Counted from the stretch's first letter, positions 20,712 to 29,056 are shown. The stretch is 64,000 bases of DNA from an uncultured Flavobacteriaceae bacterium (GCA_947501845.1 CANMXP010000016.1:41929-105928), one strand, 5' to 3'. The notes: generated by a model not told the origin, from the letters alone. Made by a program: numbers and translations.

Positions 20712-21754
20712 TATTTTGTTATGCCTTGAGATGATAAATAACGATGGTACTCCCTAGCATTTGTATTATGTTGCGACAAGGTTTTAGCAAACTTATGATA
20801 CCCTATACGCTTTGCATCTGCTGCAAAATATAAATAGTTGTGCTTTTCATAATTTAAAACAGCATCAACTGCCGAAATATCCGGCATAGCAATTAAGCCA
20901 GGGGGTAACCCAGCATTTTTATATGTATTATAAGGAGATTCAATCTCCATATGAACATTCAAAACACGTTTAATAACCGTATTTTTATATTTAGGTAATT
21001 TATAAGCTGCAAATTTAAGTGTAGGATCTGCCTGCAACGGAATTCCTCTTTTTAATCTATTAATATAAACCCCCGCAATCCTGGGTTGCTCACTAGCTTG
21101 TTTGGATTCTTCATATACAATTGAAGCTAAGGTTATAACTTCATCTGGCGACATATCAATTGCTTTTGCTTTATTTTTTCGAGAATCATTCCAAAAACGG
21201 TCATACTCTTTAAGCATACGATTTCTAAACGCTTCTCCTGAAGTATTCCAAAAAAGCTCATAGCTATTGGGCAAATACATTCCTAAAACAGTAGCCTCTT
21301 TAAAGTTATTTTTATCTAAAAACGTTTGGTCTTTCATTGCTTTTAATAAAGAAATACTATCCGCTTCAATTTGTGTTGCTACTCGTCCTGCTAACTTTTC
21401 AAGGGTTTCTTGATTATTAAAAGAGACTTTAATTGGTATATTTTTACTACGAATGGAATTGATAATATCATTATTACTCATGCCTTTTTTTATGGCATAC
21501 TTCCCAGCTTTAATATGCGTTGTATACTTTTTTTGTTCAGCTAAATCATCAAATGAGTCTATATCATCTAATAAAGGGATGAGCTGGTTTCTAACATCTT
21601 CATAAATTGCTTTGGTGGGGATAAAAATATAAGCCGTGTCATTATTAAATACTGTATTAGGCTTTAACATAGCTTTATACACAAAATTCGCAAAAAATGC
21701 GGCAACTACCAATCCTACAATTACAATAGTTAGAAGTATCTTTTTTATATACAT
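20711..21754 (-). CDS. mltG: Endolytic murein transglycosylase MltG
   Basis: A 347-residue protein with one N-terminal membrane helix (ILLTIVIVGLVVAAFFANFV). The YceG/MltG domain shows ASIVYEESKQASEQPRIAGV, with the catalytic glutamate, and YINRLKRGIPLQADPTLKFA. Near the C-terminus, NTYKNAGLPPGLIAMP is also diagnostic. It cuts nascent glycan strands at the inner membrane to end peptidoglycan polymerisation. It is 1 bp from the upstream GNAT gene. Confidence 0.95.
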   Translation of the reverse strand: MYIKKILLTIVIVGLVVAAFFANFVYKAMLKPNTVFNNDTAYIFIPTKAIYEDVRNQLIPLLDDIDSFDDLAEQKKYTTHIKAGKYAIKKGMSNNDIINSIRSKNIPIKVSFNNQETLEKLAGRVATQIEADSISLLKAMKDQTFLDKNNFKEATVLGMYLPNSYELFWNTSGEAFRNRMLKEYDRFWNDSRKNKAKAIDMSPDEVITLASIVYEESKQASEQPRIAGVYINRLKRGIPLQADPTLKFAAYKLPKYKNTVIKRVLNVHMEIESPYNTYKNAGLPPGLIAMPDISAVDAVLNYEKHNYLYFAADAKRIGYHKFAKTLSQHNTNAREYHRYLSSQGITK

Positions 21755-21755
21755 T

Positions 21756-22280
21756 TTAATTATTTATAAGCTGAAATAAATATTCATTTTTATAAGAACC
21801 ATTACTTTGGATCCAATCCTTTTTAAGTCCAATTTTTTTAAACCCCTGATTAGTAAATAGCTTGATGCTTGCTTCATTTTCTTCAGAGATATTACAATAT
21901 AACTGGTGCAAACCTAAATGGGTAAAACTATAATCTGTTAATAGTTCAAGCGCTTCATAACCATAACCTTTCCCCCTATTATTGGTTTCTTTAACCAAAA
22001 TACCAACACCTGCCCTTCTGTTCTTGAAATCGAAATCAAACAAATCGATCATTCCTAATGGCTCTTCTTTATAACTCGAAATAACCAGACGTAATTGTTT
22101 AACTTCGAAAATATCTTTATGGGCTTGTTCTAAATACTGTTTTATTAAATATTTTGAATATGGCGTTATGGTATTACTTATTTCCCATATAGCCTCGTCA
22201 TTTTCAATAGCATGAATAAACTCTAAATCCTCAGGTTCTAAAGCACGTAAGTATATATTCTTGCCCTTTAAAGTAATCAT
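21756..22280 (-). CDS. GNAT family N-acetyltransferase (RimJ/RimL-like)
   Basis: A 174-residue protein that starts with the typical ITLKGKNIYLRALEPEDLEF of RimJ/RimL-type GNATs. The acetyl-CoA binding region is NNRGKGYGYEALELLTDYSF, and NEASIKLFTNQGFKKIG closes the fold. The substrate is unknown. It overlaps the dapF stop by 4 bp and precedes mltG by 1 bp, so it is part of this envelope operon. Confidence 0.9.
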   Translation of the reverse strand: MITLKGKNIYLRALEPEDLEFIHAIENDEAIWEISNTITPYSKYLIKQYLEQAHKDIFEVKQLRLVISSYKEEPLGMIDLFDFDFKNRRAGVGILVKETNNRGKGYGYEALELLTDYSFTHLGLHQLYCNISEENEASIKLFTNQGFKKIGLKKDWIQSNGSYKNEYLFQLINN

Positions 22281-23050
22281 ACAGCTCCTTTAAAAACAAG
22301 TCTAGCTGGTCCAATCAACCATACATTTTTATACACCCCATTTTCAACTTCAAAAGACACCTGCAACTCGCCCCCTGGCACTTGTAATGTTATAAGGTTA
22401 TCTTTTGTCTTGTTAATAGCATGCATGGCTAAAGCAACAGCAGTAGCTCCTGTTCCGCACGACAATGTTTCATCTTCTACTCCTCGTTCATAAGTTCTAA
22501 CTGCAAAAATTTGATCACTCACTTTTTTAACAAAATTCACATTACTTCCAGCCTCATTATAAGGTGCTCCATATCTAATTTTCGAACCTTCCGTTTTTAT
22601 ATCGAACGACTCTATCTTATTTTCAAATTGTACATGATGTGGCGACCCTGTATCTAAAAAGACATGGTTTTCATACTTTTCAACCGTATGAACATCCACC
22701 ATTTGAAGTTTCACAATATCACCATCAATAGCAGCATGGTGTAACCCATCTATAGCTTCAAAAACAGCCTTATCTTTTATAACACCCAATTGTTTTGCAA
22801 AAGCCACTAAACAGCGTCCGCCATTACCACACATCGAGCTTTCGTTTCCATCGGCATTATAATAAACCATTTTAAAATCTAGACTGTCATGGTTTTCTAA
22901 TAAAATAAGTCCATCAGCCCCTATGCCAAAACGTCTGTCACACAATAACGCGACATGTTTGGTATTATTTTTGTCGAAAGTTTGTTGACGATTATCAATC
23001 ATCACAAAATCGTTCCCTGTTCCTTGGTATTTATAAAAAGTCTGTTGCAT
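22277..23050 (-). CDS. dapF: Diaminopimelate epimerase
   Basis: A 257-residue enzyme converting LL- to meso-diaminopimelate for peptidoglycan and lysine. The two catalytic cysteines lie in MCGNGGRC and LSCGTGATAVA, and FYKYQGTGNDFVMID is the usual N-terminus. I chose the ATG at 23048-23050 (product MQQTFYKYQ); a TTG 12 bp further upstream would overlap the -7 element at 23060-23067. It leads the dapF-GNAT-mltG-DUF2279 operon. Confidence 0.95.
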   Translation of the reverse strand: MQQTFYKYQGTGNDFVMIDNRQQTFDKNNTKHVALLCDRRFGIGADGLILLENHDSLDFKMVYYNADGNESSMCGNGGRCLVAFAKQLGVIKDKAVFEAIDGLHHAAIDGDIVKLQMVDVHTVEKYENHVFLDTGSPHHVQFENKIESFDIKTEGSKIRYGAPYNEAGSNVNFVKKVSDQIFAVRTYERGVEDETLSCGTGATAVALAMHAINKTKDNLITLQVPGGELQVSFEVENGVYKNVWLIGPARLVFKGAV

Positions 23051-23059
23051 AATAAAGCA

Positions 23060-23067
23060 CAAAGATA
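23060..23067 (-). promoter_or_regulatory. Bacteroidota -7 element TATCTTTG of the dapF operon
   Basis: The minus-strand TATCTTTG ends only 9 nt from the dapF ATG, so the transcript would have a leader of a few nucleotides at most. No TTG sits at the normal -33 distance, so this is supported by the -7 match only. Confidence 0.45.
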
Positions 23068-23102
23068 TAAATATTAAACGGTATTTTTGATTGTTAAATA
23101 GT

Positions 23103-23132
23103 CGTTAAAATGGGCGTTAAAAATCGTTAAAA
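23103..23132 (+). repeat. Three direct repeats CGTTAAAA upstream of the Deg protease gene
   Basis: CGTTAAAA occurs at 23103-23110, 23115-23122 and 23125-23132, that is 12 and 10 bp apart, close to one helical turn. The cluster ends 5 bp before the -33 TTG of the promoter at 23138-23165. The position suits binding sites for an activator, which is inference. Confidence 0.5.
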
Positions 23133-23137
23133 CAAAA

Positions 23138-23165
23138 TTGGCCATTCAATAAATATTTAATTTTG
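23138..23165 (+). promoter_or_regulatory. Promoter TTG-N17-TAATTTTG for the Deg protease gene
   Basis: TTG at 23138-23140 and TAATTTTG at 23158-23165 are 17 bp apart, a full consensus match. The ATG follows at 23199, giving a leader of about 27 nt. Confidence 0.65.
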
Positions 23166-23198
23166 AACGTTAATAAATTGTAATTAAACTTAAAATTC

Positions 23199-24611
23199 AT
23201 GAAGAAGATTTTATCATTAGTACTGGTTTCTGCATTAGGTGGTGTTTTAACCCTTGGTGCTTATAAACTCTTTTTGGAAAAAGAAGACAAAAACATAGTC
23301 GTAACAGCTACAGATTCTATTCCTACTTTTTTACCAACGGGCAATATAAATAGCCCATTAAAAGCTTACGAGAATTCAGATTTCACAACTGCTGCCGAAA
23401 ACACGGTTAATGCCGTGGTACACGTAAAAAATGTATCTCTTAGTCCTAGACAAATGACTTTTGATGATTTATTTTTTGGAAGAAGTTCTCAACGTCCGCA
23501 ATTAGGTACAGGTTCTGGAGTTATAATCACACCAGATGGTTATATTATTACCAATAACCATGTTATAAACAACTCTCAAGAATTATCGGTGACTTTAAAT
23601 AACAATAAAACTTATGAAGCAAAAATTATTGGATCCGATCCTAAAACCGACATCGCTTTATTAAAAATTGAAGCAGATGAAGAGCTTCCTGTAGTGACTT
23701 TTGGAAATTCTGATGAAGCCAAAATTGGAGAATGGGTGTTAGCCGTTGGAAATCCGTTTAATTTAACATCTACAGTTACAGCTGGTATAATAAGTGCAAA
23801 AGCAAGAGATTTATCTGGTGTAAGCTCACAATCGTTTATACAAACAGATGCAGCTGTTAATCCTGGGAATTCTGGTGGTGCACTAGTTAATACTAATGGT
23901 GAACTTATTGGAATAAACACTGCCATTTCTTCTCAAACAGGTTCCTATATTGGTTACTCGTTTGCTGTACCTAGTAATATTGCACGTAAAGTTGTTGAAG
24001 ATATTATGGAATATGGGAACGTACAAAATGGTGTTTTAGGTATTAAAGCATGGACTTTTGATAGTAAAATAGCCGAAAGTGTTGGTATTAATTATACAAA
24101 AGGAGTCTATGTTAGTGAAGTCATTAAAAACTCCGGAGCTGAAAAAGCAGGTATTAAAAAAGGAGACATTATTAAAAAATTGGACAACATAGAAGTATCT
24201 AAATTTGAAGATTTAAGCGGTTATATTAAAACTAAACGCCCTAATGATGTTATAAATATTGAACTATTTAGAAATGATGAGATTAAAACTGTAGAAGTAA
24301 AACTATCAAAAACAGATGCTTTTTCTGTGAGTTTTATAAAAATGGAATTACAAGACCTGTCGGAGTCATTCAAAGAAGAATATAATATCGACTATGGTGT
24401 TATGATTAAAGAAACAAAAAACAAATGGTTATATTCTAATTTAGGGATTACCAAAGGTTATATTATTACTGGAATAAACGATGTAAAAATTGAAAGCATT
24501 GAAGACATTTCTAAAATAAAGGAAAAATATGGCGATGACATTCTAGAGCATATTAAAAAGTTAGAATATATCAATACAAGAAAAGAGAAAAAAGAAGTTC
24601 TTTTTAAATAA
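23199..24611 (+). CDS. HtrA/Deg family periplasmic serine protease
   Basis: A 470-residue envelope protease/chaperone. An N-terminal hydrophobic anchor or signal (residues 4-20) is followed by the trypsin-like domain with the triad His121 (TNNHV), Asp151 (PKTDIALLK) and Ser225 (NPGNSGGAL). A PDZ domain starts near residue 275 (GVLGIKAWTFDSKIAESVG), with a second, more divergent PDZ-like region to the end. It probably degrades misfolded envelope proteins. Its own promoter and the CGTTAAAA repeats upstream suggest stress control. A strong terminator follows. Confidence 0.93.
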   Translation: MKKILSLVLVSALGGVLTLGAYKLFLEKEDKNIVVTATDSIPTFLPTGNINSPLKAYENSDFTTAAENTVNAVVHVKNVSLSPRQMTFDDLFFGRSSQRPQLGTGSGVIITPDGYIITNNHVINNSQELSVTLNNNKTYEAKIIGSDPKTDIALLKIEADEELPVVTFGNSDEAKIGEWVLAVGNPFNLTSTVTAGIISAKARDLSGVSSQSFIQTDAAVNPGNSGGALVNTNGELIGINTAISSQTGSYIGYSFAVPSNIARKVVEDIMEYGNVQNGVLGIKAWTFDSKIAESVGINYTKGVYVSEVIKNSGAEKAGIKKGDIIKKLDNIEVSKFEDLSGYIKTKRPNDVINIELFRNDEIKTVEVKLSKTDAFSVSFIKMELQDLSESFKEEYNIDYGVMIKETKNKWLYSNLGITKGYIITGINDVKIESIEDISKIKEKYGDDILEHIKKLEYINTRKEKKEVLFK

Positions 24612-24636
24612 AAATAACTCCTAAAAATTAGTTTTT

Positions 24637-24679
24637 AACCCCATCAAAAAAATAAATTTTTGATGGGGTTATTTTTTTG
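24637..24679 (+). terminator. Rho-independent terminator after the Deg protease gene
   Basis: The arms AACCCCATCAAAAA (24637-24650) and TTTTTGATGGGGTT (24657-24670) pair perfectly over 14 bp around a 6-nt loop and are followed by a T run. It is the strongest simple terminator in the window. Confidence 0.92.
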
Positions 24680-24712
24680 TTAAAATAAGTTACGAAAACG
24701 TTTGAAATATGA

Positions 24713-24720
24713 TACTTTTG
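24713..24720 (+). promoter_or_regulatory. Bacteroidota -7 element TACTTTTG of the GAPDH gene
   Basis: TACTTTTG matches TAnnTTTG and would start transcription near 24726. That lies downstream of the alternative TTG start at 24702 and so supports the ATG at 24753 as the true start of the gene. No good -33 TTG is spaced correctly. Confidence 0.45.
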
Positions 24721-24752
24721 TCAGAAATTTAACTGAACTAAATTATTTTACA

Positions 24753-26201
24753 ATGTCTTTTAACAAAGCTTATGAAAATGAGTTAGCCTTTCAAGCAGAT
24801 CGTCGAAGAGCTACCGTAGAATTTATTAAAATTATTAGTGATCTTTGGTACGACAAGTCTATTGAGTTGGTCATTTTTAGGAATCAACTTATCGATAGAA
24901 ATGTAAGCCAAATTTTGAACCTACATGAATATGCTGGTAAATTTGTACAAAAGCCTATTTCTATTTTTGACTCGGTAGAAATAGCCCAAGCCATTAAAAC
25001 GCTTGATGTCCCCCCCGCAAAGTTAGATATTGGAAAACTCACCTACGAATTCCACTTAGAAGATAATAAGCATAGTAATCCTACCGCTTTTGTTGCTAGA
25101 AAGCTAAAAGATGCAAATAAAAATGGGGACATCTTGCCAAAAGACGTTGTCCTTTATGGTTTTGGTAGAATTGGACGCTTAGTAGCTCGTGAACTCATGA
25201 CGCGAACTGGTAAAGGTAGTCAGCTACGCTTAAGGGCTATCGTAACCAGGGGAGACATAGATGAAAAAACACTTGAAAAACGGGCCTCTTTATTACGTAA
25301 CGATTCGGTTCATGGTGTCTTTTCTGGAACAGTTTCTGTAGATGTAAAAAACAATGCACTAATTATAAACGGCACAACTGTAAATGTTATTTCTGCAAAT
25401 GCTCCAGAGGATATTGATTATACGAAGTACAAAATAAACAAAGCTCTGGTTATTGATAATACAGGTGCTTATAGAGATAAAAAAGATTTAAGTAAACATT
25501 TAAAATCTAAAGGAATAGATAAGGTATTGTTAACAGCTCCTGGTAAAGGCGTACCCAATATAGTTTATGGTGTAAACCATACGGAAAACAATCCAGATAA
25601 AGTTAAAATCTTCTCGGCTGCGTCCTGTACAACCAACGCAATTACACCTGTACTAAAAGCGGTTGAAGATTCATTTGGCGTAAAATCTGGTCATTTAGAA
25701 ACGATACATGCTTACACAAACGATCAGAATTTAGTAGATAATTTCCACAAGAAATACCGTCGTGGACGTGCAGCTGGCTTAAACATGGTTATTACAGAAA
25801 CTGGAGCAGGCAACGCTGTTTCCAAGGCTTTGCCTAGTTTAGAAGGCAAACTGACTTCAAACGCCATTCGGGTTCCTGTGCCTAACGGTTCCTTGGCTAT
25901 TTTAAATTTAGAATTAAAAACAAAAACCTCTTTAAATGGTATTAATACTATTTTAAAGAAATATGCGTTAGAGGGAGACCTAGTCGAACAAATTAAATTC
26001 GAACTAAGTGATGAGTTGGTGTCTAGCGATATTGTTGGAAGTTCTGCTCCATCTATTTACGATAGTAAAGCGACCATAGTACGCAAAGATGGCAAAAATG
26101 TTGTTATATATATATGGTATGATAATGAATATGGATATAGTCATCAAGTCATTAGACTTGCAAAATATATATCTAAAGTAAGACGTTATACTTATTATTA
26201 A
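24753..26201 (+). CDS. gap: Glyceraldehyde-3-phosphate dehydrogenase, long N-terminally extended form
   Basis: A 482-residue protein when started at the ATG at 24753 (MSFNKAYENELAFQ). The first ~130 residues are a helical extension absent from ordinary ~335-residue GAPDH. The NAD-binding GFGRIGRLVAR then appears at about residue 136, the catalytic cysteine in AASCTTNAITP, and WYDNEYGYSHQV near the end. Extended GAPDHs occur in Bacteroidota beside a normal-length enzyme; which direction this one favours cannot be read. It is monocistronic, between two terminators. Confidence 0.93.
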   Translation: MSFNKAYENELAFQADRRRATVEFIKIISDLWYDKSIELVIFRNQLIDRNVSQILNLHEYAGKFVQKPISIFDSVEIAQAIKTLDVPPAKLDIGKLTYEFHLEDNKHSNPTAFVARKLKDANKNGDILPKDVVLYGFGRIGRLVARELMTRTGKGSQLRLRAIVTRGDIDEKTLEKRASLLRNDSVHGVFSGTVSVDVKNNALIINGTTVNVISANAPEDIDYTKYKINKALVIDNTGAYRDKKDLSKHLKSKGIDKVLLTAPGKGVPNIVYGVNHTENNPDKVKIFSAASCTTNAITPVLKAVEDSFGVKSGHLETIHAYTNDQNLVDNFHKKYRRGRAAGLNMVITETGAGNAVSKALPSLEGKLTSNAIRVPVPNGSLAILNLELKTKTSLNGINTILKKYALEGDLVEQIKFELSDELVSSDIVGSSAPSIYDSKATIVRKDGKNVVIYIWYDNEYGYSHQVIRLAKYISKVRRYTYY

Positions 26202-26242
26202 TATACGACATCCAAATTTAATATTTTAATCGTATATAAATT

Positions 26243-26264
26243 AGCCTCATTTTATGAGGCTTTC
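26243..26264 (+). terminator. Terminator hairpin after the GAPDH gene
   Basis: AGCCTCA (26243-26249) pairs with TGAGGCT (26255-26261) around TTTTA. The T run is short (TTTCTATCTATTT), so termination strength may be moderate. Confidence 0.65.
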
Positions 26265-26331
26265 TATCTATTTATAGCTTTATTGACAACAATATTTTAT
26301 AACTTCGTAAAACCATTTAAACCAATCATAA

Positions 26332-26946
26332 ATGAATGCTACAAAACAACTCCCTCTCATACTCTTAACTTTACTCTTTATTTTCTCATTGCCTTCTTTT
26401 TCACAAACAAAAAAAGAAAAAGACAACCTTTCACTAAATAGTGGCACCATAGATAGCCAATTTGAGTTTGTAATAAGACGTTCTAATAAGTATCAAGATT
26501 ATAAAGTTGTAAAGAATCATTGGTTATACACGCTTAAAGCACATACGCTAGATTCATTAAATGCCGTACGCAAAGACCTCTCTGACACACAGTTAATTGT
26601 AAAAAAACAAGACAAAGAAATTTCAGATTTAAAATCTAATCTTAATAATACGCAACTTGATTTAGATAAAACCAACTCAGAAAAGGATAATATGGCGTTG
26701 TTTGGCATGCAAATGAGCAAAACAAGTTATAACGTACTTATGTGGGCTATTATAGGTGGTTTGCTAGCTTTACTTATTCTATTTATATATAAGTTTAAAA
26801 ATAGTAATGCTATTACCAAAGAAGCCAAACACTCCCTTGCCGAAATTGAAGAAGAATTTGAAGAACACAGAAAAGTAGCTTTAGAACGTGAGCAAAAAGT
26901 TAGACGTCAATTACAAGACGAAATAAACAAACAAAAAGGCTTATAA
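26332..26946 (+). CDS. Membrane-anchored coiled-coil protein of unknown function
   Basis: A 204-residue protein with a signal peptide (LLTLLFIFSLPSFSQ), a first predicted coiled coil (~residues 80-120, leucine/asparagine heptads such as SDLKSNLNNTQLDLDK), a membrane helix at about 137-157 (WAIIGGLLALLILFIYKF) and a second charged coiled coil to the end. Similar Bacteroidota proteins near trmD are sometimes labelled tRNA (guanine-N1)-methyltransferase; nothing in the sequence supports that name. It has its own terminator. Confidence 0.7.
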   Translation: MNATKQLPLILLTLLFIFSLPSFSQTKKEKDNLSLNSGTIDSQFEFVIRRSNKYQDYKVVKNHWLYTLKAHTLDSLNAVRKDLSDTQLIVKKQDKEISDLKSNLNNTQLDLDKTNSEKDNMALFGMQMSKTSYNVLMWAIIGGLLALLILFIYKFKNSNAITKEAKHSLAEIEEEFEEHRKVALEREQKVRRQLQDEINKQKGL

Positions 26947-26969
26947 ATAAAATAAAAATGTAAATTTAA

Positions 26970-27002
26970 AAATCTGTAATTTCATATTACAGATTTTTTT
27001 TT
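26970..27002 (+). terminator. Rho-independent terminator after the coiled-coil gene
   Basis: AAATCTGTAAT (26970-26980) and ATTACAGATTT (26986-26996) form a perfect 11-bp stem with loop TTCAT and a following run of nine T. Confidence 0.88.
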
Positions 27003-27006
27003 GATC

Positions 27007-27117
27007 ATGATAATAATACAAACAGAGCCTACAAACCCTGCACAACATCTATATGAACGCTTAGGCTTTATAAAAGATAAAGACTTAACATTTTTTTGGC
27101 AGAATGAACAAATATAA
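27007..27117 (+). pseudogene. C-terminal remnant of a GNAT acetyltransferase
   Basis: A 36-codon reading frame begins at the ATG at 27007 and ends TAA at 27115-27117. Its product contains TNPAQHLYERLGFIKDKD, the last helix and strand of a GNAT fold (N-x-A...LYE.LGF), then a short FFWQNE tail. The rest of the domain is missing: the sequence just upstream is the terminator of the previous gene. I read it as the leftover 3' end of a deleted gene. It is 2 bp before the methyltransferase start, so it may once have been co-transcribed with it. Confidence 0.65.
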
Positions 27118-27119
27118 TT

Positions 27120-27794
27120 ATGGCAGAAAAACTTAACCTAGACGATAAGCTTACCCCTAAAGAACTTGCAAAACACCTTAGGCAACCAGAAGGAGAAACA
27201 GGAAAAGAAATAGGGTTACAAATGAATAAAGGCAATAAGCATATTTGCTTAAATTCATACGAAGTACTTAACCCTAAAAACAAAAACCATATTCTGGAAA
27301 TTGGTATGGGAAACGGCTTTTTTGTCAAAGATTTATTGAAAATGGCAGATGACTTAACCTATATAGGAATTGACTTCTCTCCCATTATGGTCGATGAAGC
27401 TAATTTTATAAATAAAGCATTCATTAAATCTGGTCAAGTACGTTTTGAACAAGCATCTATTGAAAAACTCCCTTTTAATGATAATACTTTCGATTGCATA
27501 ACCACCACTAACACACTCTACTTTTGGCCAAAACCGCAAGACAATGCTGAAGAATTACTTAGGGTTTTAAAACCTGGAGGTACATTATTAATAGCCTACC
27601 GTTCTAAAAGTTTTTTGGATGAATTAGAACTTTCAAAACACGGATTTGCGAAATATGAGGTAGCAGATGTTGAAAATTTACTAATCAAATCTGGTTTTAA
27701 ACAAATTGTTACTAAAATTATTAAAGAACCTGAATTAGATTTTGATGGAACAATGTTTCAAATGGAAGGCGCCTATACTACGTGTGTCAAATAA
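27120..27794 (+). CDS. Class I SAM-dependent methyltransferase
   Basis: A 224-residue cytosolic protein. Motif I is HILEIGMGNGFFVKDL, followed by an acidic end of strand 2 (IGIDFSPIMV), FEQASIEKLPFNDNTFDCI (motifs II/III) and LLRVLKPGGTLLIAYR (post-motif). This is the UbiE/methyltransferase-11 type. The first 50 residues, with KLTPKELAKHLRQPEGE, look like a substrate-specific cap. The substrate is unknown. Confidence 0.88.
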   Translation: MAEKLNLDDKLTPKELAKHLRQPEGETGKEIGLQMNKGNKHICLNSYEVLNPKNKNHILEIGMGNGFFVKDLLKMADDLTYIGIDFSPIMVDEANFINKAFIKSGQVRFEQASIEKLPFNDNTFDCITTTNTLYFWPKPQDNAEELLRVLKPGGTLLIAYRSKSFLDELELSKHGFAKYEVADVENLLIKSGFKQIVTKIIKEPELDFDGTMFQMEGAYTTCVK

Positions 27795-27855
27795 TATTTT
27801 ACACTATTAATGTATAACACGTAAAATCACAATTCAAAATAACAAACAATTAAAG

Positions 27856-27863
27856 TATCTTTG
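27856..27863 (+). promoter_or_regulatory. Bacteroidota -7 element TATCTTTG of trmD
   Basis: TATCTTTG followed by CAG lies 20 bp before the trmD ATG, the same TATCTTTGCAG context as the element before rplS. The -33 region has no TTG at standard spacing. Confidence 0.5.
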
Positions 27864-27882
27864 CAGTTCTTAAAACAACCCA

Positions 27883-28560
27883 ATGCGCATAGATATTATT
27901 ACTGTTTTGCCAGAATTACTTAAAAGCCCTTTTGAAGCCTCTATTTTAAAACGGGCCATCAATGCTGGTTTGGTAGAAGTACACTTTCACAACCTACGGG
28001 ATTATACTACCAATAATTATAAATCTATCGATGATACGCAATTTGGTGGTGGTGCTGGTATGGTCATGATGGTAGAACCTATAGATAAATGTATTTCGGC
28101 TTTAAAGGCAGAAAGAGATTATGACGAAGTCATTTATATGACACCAGATGGAGAAATTTTAAAACAAGGAATTGCTAACCAGATATCGTTAAAAGAGAAT
28201 ATTATTATTCTATGTGGTCACTATAAAGGGGTCGATCAACGCGTACGTGATCATTTTATAACACGAGAAATCTCCATTGGTGATTATGTATTGTCTGGCG
28301 GTGAATTGGGAGCTGCCGTCCTTTGCGATGCCGTAATACGATTAATTCCTGGTGTACTAGGTAATGAGACCTCTGCTCTAACCGATTCATTTCAAGACAA
28401 TTTGTTAGCACCTCCTATTTATACTAAACCCCGCGATTATAAAGGTTGGAAAGTCCCAGAGTTATTATTTAGCGGAAATCTCCCAGAGATTGAAAAATGG
28501 CGTGAAGAACAAGCTTATCTTCGTACTAAAGAACGAAGACCCGATTTATTGGATAACTAA
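27883..28560 (+). CDS. trmD: tRNA (guanine-N1)-methyltransferase
   Basis: A 225-residue SPOUT methyltransferase that makes m1G37 in tRNAs. [14 protein letters not shown], the knot segment [14 protein letters not shown] and IPGVLGNE are the TrmD signatures, and the N-terminal [13 protein letters not shown] is canonical. The following small membrane protein gene starts 12 bp later. The link to rplS, 0.5 kb downstream, is conserved in many bacteria. Confidence 0.97.
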   Translation: MRIDIITVLPELLKSPFEASILKRAINAGLVEVHFHNLRDYTTNNYKSIDDTQFGGGAGMVMMVEPIDKCISALKAERDYDEVIYMTPDGEILKQGIANQISLKENIIILCGHYKGVDQRVRDHFITREISIGDYVLSGGELGAAVLCDAVIRLIPGVLGNETSALTDSFQDNLLAPPIYTKPRDYKGWKVPELLFSGNLPEIEKWREEQAYLRTKERRPDLLDN

Positions 28561-28572
28561 AACTGCAAGTAT

Positions 28573-28899
28573 ATGGATGAATTTACTATTGTTAATGATT
28601 ATATGATTAGTTTTACAGTCGGCACAATATTAAATAGTATCGCCCAATTAATAGTGCTTATTGCTAGTATTATATTGATAAACAAAGTAAAAAAACCAGC
28701 GACTTATCTTATTCTATTTGGTGCTATTTTAAAAATAATAATGACCGTGGTAGGTGTTGTGTTTCCTTTCCTAACTAAAGAACCAGAAAGCATATTAAAC
28801 ATACAAGGCATTATTTCTATTTTAACAGGCATGTCATTATTAATCTTTGCTATTGGATTCGTATTGTATTCAACACAAATGATAAAACAAAATACATAA
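28573..28899 (+). CDS. Small integral membrane protein, unknown function
   Basis: A 108-residue protein with three hydrophobic helices (IAQLIVLIASIILI, YLILFGAILKIIMTVVGVVF, GMSLLIFAIGFVLYST). The helices are arranged with few charges and I recognise no motif. It starts 12 bp after trmD, so it is probably co-transcribed with it. Confidence 0.6.
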   Translation: MDEFTIVNDYMISFTVGTILNSIAQLIVLIASIILINKVKKPATYLILFGAILKIIMTVVGVVFPFLTKEPESILNIQGIISILTGMSLLIFAIGFVLYSTQMIKQNT

Positions 28900-28936
28900 T
28901 CTTTAATTTTAATGGAAAAGCCCCTCTAAACAAAAA

Positions 28937-28978
28937 ACTTTTAACTTATTACTTTTAACTTATAACTTTTTAATTATC
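28937..28978 (+). repeat. Tandem 14-bp repeats upstream of rplS
   Basis: Units ACTTTTAACTTATT (28937-28950) and ACTTTTAACTTATA (28951-28964) differ at one base. A third, degenerate unit, ACTTTTTAATTATC (28965-28978), runs into the -7 element. The array therefore covers the whole -33/spacer region of the rplS promoter. Confidence 0.75.
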
Positions 28979-28982
28979 TTTG
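28975..28982 (+). promoter_or_regulatory. Bacteroidota -7 element TATCTTTG of rplS
   Basis: TATCTTTG matches TAnnTTTG. Transcription would begin near 28988, leaving a leader of about 70 nt before the ATG at 29057. The -33 TTG is replaced by the repeat sequence. Confidence 0.55.
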
Positions 28983-29056
28983 CAGCCAATTTCGGGTTAA
29001 CCTCTGGCGAAAATCGTGAATGTTGTTCTGAATTAATTATAATTAAATTTAAAGAT
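28983..29056 (+). promoter_or_regulatory. Possible ribosomal-protein L19 leader in the rplS 5' UTR
   Basis: The leader contains GCCA (28985-28988) and TGGC (29005-29008) enclosing the palindrome GGTTAACC, followed by an unpaired purine-rich stretch. Autoregulatory leaders upstream of L19 genes are described for Flavobacteria, and this 70-nt UTR is of the right size and place. I cannot test the structure against a model, so the call is tentative. Confidence 0.35.
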
